Assembly (NCBI GenBank): GCA_050725495.1
Contig: JBOHHM010000176.1
Span: forward strand, 1 to 10,777
DNA: 10,777 bases
Source of the DNA: JBOHHM01 sp050725495
GTDB lineage: Bacteria > Pseudomonadota > Gammaproteobacteria > Burkholderiales > Burkholderiaceae_C
Reading direction: 5' to 3'
Numbering within the stretch: the stretch's first letter is position 1; each line of letters begins with the position of its first letter. The position numbers and the translations under genes were made by a program. The notes beneath the pieces were generated by a model. The model saw only the letters and a list, made by a program, of their open reading frames with translations. It was not told the DNA's origin and did not search any database. Shown here one piece after another: positions 7,415 to 10,777 of this stretch.

Positions 7415-8260
7415 ATGAGTACATCCCCCGTGCGCCATGCGCGCAGCTTCCTGTTCGTGCCGGCGACCAAGCCCGAGCGCTTTGCCAAGGCGCTAGCTTC
7501 CGGCGCCGACTGCATCATCATCGACCTGGAAGACGCCGTGGCCGAGGGCAGCAAGGACGCAGCGCGTGCCCACCTCGCCGTCCACCTACCGCAGCTGAGT
7601 GCCGATCAACTGGCCCGCACCCTGGTGCGCGTGAACGCCATCGACACGTCCTGGCACGTGGCCGACATTGCGCAGCTGGCGGATTGGGCGGAGCAGGGCG
7701 TCACGGTGATGCTGCCCAAGTCCGAAGCCCCCGCCGCGCTGCGCGGTGTGGCGCAGACGCTGGGCAAGGGAGCGCGCGTCGTCGCCCTCGTCGAATCGCT
7801 GGCCGGGCTGGACGCCGCCACCGAACTGGCCCGTGACCCGCAGGTCATCCGCCTCGCCTTCGGCCACCTGGACTTCCAGCTTGATCTGGGCATGCGCGCC
7901 ACGCCCGAGGAGCCTGAGCTTGCCTTCGCCCGCAACGCCCTTGTGGCGGCATCGCGCCGCGCCCAGTTGCCCAAGCCCATCGACGGCGTGACGACCGACA
8001 CCGGCAACGCTGAACGCCTGACCGCCGACGCCAGCCGCGCACGCGCCTTCGGCTTCGGCGGCAAGCTGTGCATCCACCCGGCCCAGGTGGCGGGCGTGAA
8101 CGAAATGCTGGGCTACTCCTCCGCCGAGCAGGACTGGGCACGCCGCGTGCTCTTCGAGGCCGCCCAGCGCGGCGGGGAAGTCTTCAGCCTCGACGGCCGC
8201 ATGGTCGATCTGCCCGTGATCCGCGCGGCCGAGGCGATTGCGGCGACGATTCAAAAATGA
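7415..8260 (+). CDS. CitE-like HpcH/HpaI-family acyl-CoA lyase (probable citramalyl-CoA lyase type)
   Basis: A 281-residue TIM-barrel lyase of the CitE/HpcH-HpaI family, which performs Mg-dependent aldol cleavage of beta-hydroxyacyl-CoA thioesters. Visible motifs: RSFLFVPATKPERF (10-23), IIIDLEDAV (34-42), TLVRVNAID (69-77, Arg72 likely contacting substrate), LPKSEAP (100-106), ALVESLAGL (124-132, Glu127 metal ligand), LAFGHLDFQLDLG (147-159, Asp153 metal ligand) and FGGKLCIHPAQV (214-225). All catalytic elements are present. The length fits stand-alone lyases (malyl-, citramalyl-CoA lyase, CLYBL) rather than a citrate lyase subunit, since no citrate lyase alpha or ACP gene is nearby. AGGAG overlaps the stop of the preceding gene, nine bases before this ATG, suggesting coupled translation. 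The last codons and TGA sit in the start of a repeat (copy 2). Confidence 0.92.
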   Translation: MSTSPVRHARSFLFVPATKPERFAKALASGADCIIIDLEDAVAEGSKDAARAHLAVHLPQLSADQLARTLVRVNAIDTSWHVADIAQLADWAEQGVTVMLPKSEAPAALRGVAQTLGKGARVVALVESLAGLDAATELARDPQVIRLAFGHLDFQLDLGMRATPEEPELAFARNALVAASRRAQLPKPIDGVTTDTGNAERLTADASRARAFGFGGKLCIHPAQVAGVNEMLGYSSAEQDWARRVLFEAAQRGGEVFSLDGRMVDLPVIRAAEAIAATIQK

Positions 8261-8320
8261 TAGCTGCCTGCGCCTGATGGGCGGGCACTGGAGGCCGATT
8301 TGACTGGTATTCAAACAAAA
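8254..8320 (+). repeat. Intergenic repeat with hairpin, copy 2
   Basis: Directly overlapping the lyase stop codon is ATAGCTGCCTGCGCC, related to copy 1, then a GC-rich hairpin: TGCCTGCGCC (8265-8274), loop TGAT, and GGGCGGGCA (8279-8287), pairing with one bulge and one G-U. It ends with CTGGAGGCCGATT (8288-8300), matching CTACAGACCGATT of copy 1, and TTCAAA follows in both copies before the next ribosome site. The centre differs from copy 1 but keeps the ability to form a stem. No T-run follows the stem. It separates the lyase gene from the ETF-QO gene. Confidence 0.65.
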
Positions 8321-8332
8321 AGAGGCAACACC

Positions 8333-10024
8333 ATGACCCATGAAGAAATCCTCGCCCAATACGGCCCCCGTGAATCCATGGAATACGATGTGGTGATCGT
8401 CGGCGGCGGCCCCGGCGGGCTGGCCACGGCCATCCGCTTGAAGCAACTGGCGGCAGAAAAAGGCCAGGACGTGTCGGTCGTGGTGCTGGAAAAAGGCTCC
8501 GAACCCGGCGCGCACATCCTGTCGGGCGCCATCATGGATCCCAAGGCACTGACCGAGCTGATCCCCGACTGGAAGGAGCGCGGCGCGCCCCTGAACCAGC
8601 CCGTGACCGACGACGCCTACGTCTTCCTGAGCCAGAAATCGGGCTTCCGCGTTCCCAACCTGCTCCTGCCCCCGTTCGCCGACAACCACGGCAATTTCAT
8701 CGTGCGCCTGGGCGATGTGACGAAGTGGCTGGGCGAGCAGGCCGAAGCCCTGGGCGTGGAAATCTTCCCCGGCTTCGCCGCCGCCGAAGTGCTCTACGAC
8801 GCCGACGGATCGGTCAAGGGCGTGGCCACCGGCAACTTGGGACTAGGCAAGGAGGGCGAGCCCACGGGCGACTTCCAGCTCGGCATGGAGCTGCACGGCA
8901 AATACACCGTGTTCGCCGAAGGTGCGCGCGGCCACCTGGGCAAGCAGCTCATCTCCAAGTACCGCTTGGACGAAGGCCGCGATCCGCAGAGCTTCGGCAT
9001 CGGCATCAAGGAGCTGTGGGAAATCGATCCCAAGCGCCACCAGCCCGGTTTCGTCATGCACACCGCCGGCTGGCCCATGGAAAACGACACCTACGGCGGC
9101 GCCTTCCTGTACCACCTGGACGACAACAAGATCGCTGTCGGCTTCGTCACCGGCCTGGGCTACAAGAACCCGTTCCTCAGCCCGTTCGAGGAATTCCAGC
9201 GCTGGAAGACCCACCCGAACGTGCGCTACTACTTCGAGAACGAAAAGGGCGAGATCACCGCCAAGCGCCTGTCCTACGGCGCGCGCGCCATCAACGCCAG
9301 CGGCATCAACGCCCTGCCCAAGTTCGTCTTCCTCGGCGGCGCGCTGGTCGGCTGCGACGCGGGTTTCTTGAATGTGAGCCGCATCAAGGGCAGCCACGCC
9401 GCCATCAAGACCGGCATGCTGGCGGCCGAGGCCGCGTATGACGCCATTCAAAGCGGGCGCCAGCACGACGAGTTGGCCGCTTACCCCCAGGCGTTCGAGG
9501 CCAGTTGGCTGCACACTGAGCTGAACCGCGACCGCAACTTCAAGAACTGGTTCAAGTACGGCCTGACCACGGCCACGCTGATGAACGGCTTCGAGCAGTT
9601 CGTGCTGCGTGGCCGCATCCCCTGGACGCTGCACCGCGACAAGCCCGACCATGCGCACCTGTTGCCCGCGGCCGAGTGCGAGCCTATCCTCTACCCGAAG
9701 CCCGACGGCAAGCTGACCTTCGACCGCCTGTCCAGCGTGTTCATCAGCAACACCAACCACGCCGAGAACCAGCCCGCGCACCTGACGTTGAAAAACGCCA
9801 GCGTGCCCGTCAGCATCAACCTGGTGAAATACGCCGGCCCCGAGGCGCGCTACTGCCCGGCGGGGGTGTACGAGTTCGTGAAGAACGACGACAACAGCGA
9901 CCGGCTGCAGATCAACGCGCAGAACTGCGTTCACTGCAAGACCTGCGACATCAAGGACCCGACGCAGAACATCGTCTGGGTGACGCCCGAGGGTGGCGGC
10001 GGCCCGAACTATTCAGGCATGTGA
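8333..10024 (+). CDS. Electron transfer flavoprotein:ubiquinone oxidoreductase (ETF-QO)
   Basis: A 563-residue full-length ETF-QO, a monotopic inner-membrane FAD/4Fe-4S protein that oxidises reduced ETF and reduces ubiquinone. The FAD-binding dinucleotide motif VVIVGGGPGGLATAIRLK starts at residue 20. The central region holds the family-typical GFVTGLGYKNPFLSP and GGALVGCDAGFLNVSRIKGS segments. The C-terminal ferredoxin-like domain has the four cluster cysteines Cys508 (RYCPAGVYE), Cys532, Cys535 and Cys538 (NCVHCKTCDIKDPTQNI). I chose the ATG at 8333 because GAGG lies seven bases upstream; a TTG at 8300 sits inside the repeat. It lies 72 bases after the lyase gene, apparently in the same transcription unit, and completes the route from dehydrogenase through ETF to the quinone pool. 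No signal peptide is seen, as expected for bacterial members. Confidence 0.97.
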   Translation: MTHEEILAQYGPRESMEYDVVIVGGGPGGLATAIRLKQLAAEKGQDVSVVVLEKGSEPGAHILSGAIMDPKALTELIPDWKERGAPLNQPVTDDAYVFLSQKSGFRVPNLLLPPFADNHGNFIVRLGDVTKWLGEQAEALGVEIFPGFAAAEVLYDADGSVKGVATGNLGLGKEGEPTGDFQLGMELHGKYTVFAEGARGHLGKQLISKYRLDEGRDPQSFGIGIKELWEIDPKRHQPGFVMHTAGWPMENDTYGGAFLYHLDDNKIAVGFVTGLGYKNPFLSPFEEFQRWKTHPNVRYYFENEKGEITAKRLSYGARAINASGINALPKFVFLGGALVGCDAGFLNVSRIKGSHAAIKTGMLAAEAAYDAIQSGRQHDELAAYPQAFEASWLHTELNRDRNFKNWFKYGLTTATLMNGFEQFVLRGRIPWTLHRDKPDHAHLLPAAECEPILYPKPDGKLTFDRLSSVFISNTNHAENQPAHLTLKNASVPVSINLVKYAGPEARYCPAGVYEFVKNDDNSDRLQINAQNCVHCKTCDIKDPTQNIVWVTPEGGGGPNYSGM

Positions 10025-10054
10025 AGCAGGCATGGGCGAAAGACTTTCAGGCGC

Positions 10055-10777
10055 TCAGGCGGCCATGTAGGCGCCGTTGTCCACGGTGATGACGCGGCCC
10101 GTGACGGCGCGACCCATGTCGCTGGCCAGGTACAGGATGGCGTTGGCCTGGTCGGTGGGCTGCGTGGGCGGCAGCTGGCCGTTGGAGTAGCAGGCCGAGT
10201 GCTCGCGCATCTTGGTGCCGCCCTCCAGCCCGCCCACAGCCCAGGACCGCGCCATGGGCGTATCGGTCTTGCCCGGCGCCACGGCGTTGCAGCGGATGCC
10301 GGTTCCGGTGAAGCGGATGGCGATGTTCTTCGTCATGGTGTTCACAGCGCCCTTGGTGGAGGTATAGGCAACACCCGCGCCTGGCAGCGTGCCGTTGACC
10401 GAGGTGACGTTGACGATCACGCCCTCATTGCGCGGCATGAAGTGCCGCACCGCCTCGCGGCAGAAGCGGAACACGCCGGCGTAGTTGATCTGCACCACCC
10501 GCTCGAAGTGCTCGTCGGTGCAGTCTTCGATGGACACCATGTCGCCGTAGCCGGCGTTGTTGACCAGGATGTCCACCTGGCCGAAAGCATCGATGGCTTT
10601 GGCGAATACCCGCGGGGGCGACGCCGGGTCGGCCGAGTCGGCCACCAGGCCGATGGCCTTGCCGCCAGCGGCCGCGATGCCGGCCACCGCCGCATCCAGT
10701 TCGTCCTGGTGCAGCCCGGTCAGCACCACCTGGGCGCCTTCCTGGGCAAACAGTTGCGCGGTGGCCAGGCCGATGCC
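10055..10777 (-). CDS. Short-chain dehydrogenase/reductase (SDR), N-terminus beyond right edge
   Basis: 240 residues are visible on the minus strand, ending in TGA at 10057-10055; the frame stays open to the right edge. The first visible residues are GIGLATAQLFAQEGAQVVLTG, the end of the TGxxxGIG Rossmann motif, so only about 10-20 N-terminal residues are missing. A GTG at 10729 in the same frame is not the true start because the fold begins upstream. Other SDR landmarks: ILVNNAGYGD, INYAGVFRF, the catalytic Ser in NVTSVNG, the YTSTK active-site pair (Tyr/Lys), RCNAVAPGKTDTPM and a C-terminal TVDNGAYMAA in place of the usual DGG tail. It is an NAD(P)-dependent classical SDR of about 250 residues; the substrate cannot be told. 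It is convergent with the ETF-QO gene (30 bases between stops), so it is probably a separate transcription unit. Confidence 0.9.
   Translation of the reverse strand, partial: GIGLATAQLFAQEGAQVVLTGLHQDELDAAVAGIAAAGGKAIGLVADSADPASPPRVFAKAIDAFGQVDILVNNAGYGDMVSIEDCTDEHFERVVQINYAGVFRFCREAVRHFMPRNEGVIVNVTSVNGTLPGAGVAYTSTKGAVNTMTKNIAIRFTGTGIRCNAVAPGKTDTPMARSWAVGGLEGGTKMREHSACYSNGQLPPTQPTDQANAILYLASDMGRAVTGRVITVDNGAYMAA

Noticed and set aside
7586..8689. 367-codon minus-strand open frame across the lyase, the repeat and the ETF-QO start
   Set aside because: Spans two conserved genes on the other strand and has no plausible protein features.
8843..9934. 363-codon minus-strand open frame inside the ETF-QO gene
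   Set aside because: Antisense shadow of a conserved gene, with biased composition and no family motif.
10038..10048. GAAAGACTTTC inverted repeat between the convergent ETF-QO and SDR genes as a terminator
   Set aside because: The arms are only five bases with a single-base loop and no flanking T-run, so it would not form a stable intrinsic terminator.

Overview
The window is GC-rich chromosomal DNA that looks like a betaproteobacterium of the order Burkholderiales, most likely Comamonadaceae (Acidovorax/Comamonas/Delftia type). The grounds are base composition, codon use, the style of the ETF and ETF-QO proteins, and two copies of a short intergenic repeat beginning ATAGCTGCC, which I recall as common in that family. 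The genus is an inference; no rRNA or marker gene is present.

Layout, left to right. Bases 1-1056 (minus strand) hold the first 352 codons of an MmgE/PrpD-family protein that runs off the left edge. Bases 1300-2229 (minus) encode a LysR-type regulator. An AT-rich divergent control region (2230-2341) with a 7-bp inverted repeat separates the regulator from a rightward run of seven genes: acyl-CoA dehydrogenase (2342-3508), etfB (3533-4282), etfA (4296-5228), a two-domain MaoC-like hydratase (5319-6179), a class III (CaiB/BaiF) CoA-transferase (6202-7401), a CitE-like HpcH/HpaI lyase (7415-8260) and ETF:ubiquinone oxidoreductase (8333-10024). A convergent short-chain dehydrogenase/reductase (10055-10777, minus) runs off the right edge.

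The seven genes make a coherent catabolic unit. The CoA-transferase activates a dicarboxylate. The dehydrogenase introduces a double bond and passes electrons to the locally encoded ETF, then through ETF-QO to ubiquinone. The MaoC-like enzyme hydrates the enoyl-CoA and the CitE-like lyase cleaves the product. The transferase/hydratase/lyase trio is the architecture of itaconate degradation (Ict/Ich/Ccl: itaconate to itaconyl-CoA to citramalyl-CoA to acetyl-CoA + pyruvate). A linked LysR gene, acyl-CoA dehydrogenase and MmgE/PrpD gene also occur, from memory, around the Pseudomonas aeruginosa itaconate locus. The built-in dehydrogenase and complete electron-transfer chain suggest that the starting substrate here may be a saturated relative such as methylsuccinate. 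That is inference.

Two degenerate copies of the intergenic repeat lie exactly at the joints of this operon: between etfA and the hydratase gene, and between the lyase gene and the ETF-QO gene. They divide it into an electron-transfer block, a CoA-chemistry block and the ETF-QO gene. No RNA genes, insertion sequences, CRISPR arrays or integrase genes were seen, and no gene-free stretch exceeds 300 bases. The longest, 1057-1299, holds only the presumed promoter/leader of the MmgE/PrpD gene, and I saw no clear promoter boxes or terminator in it.
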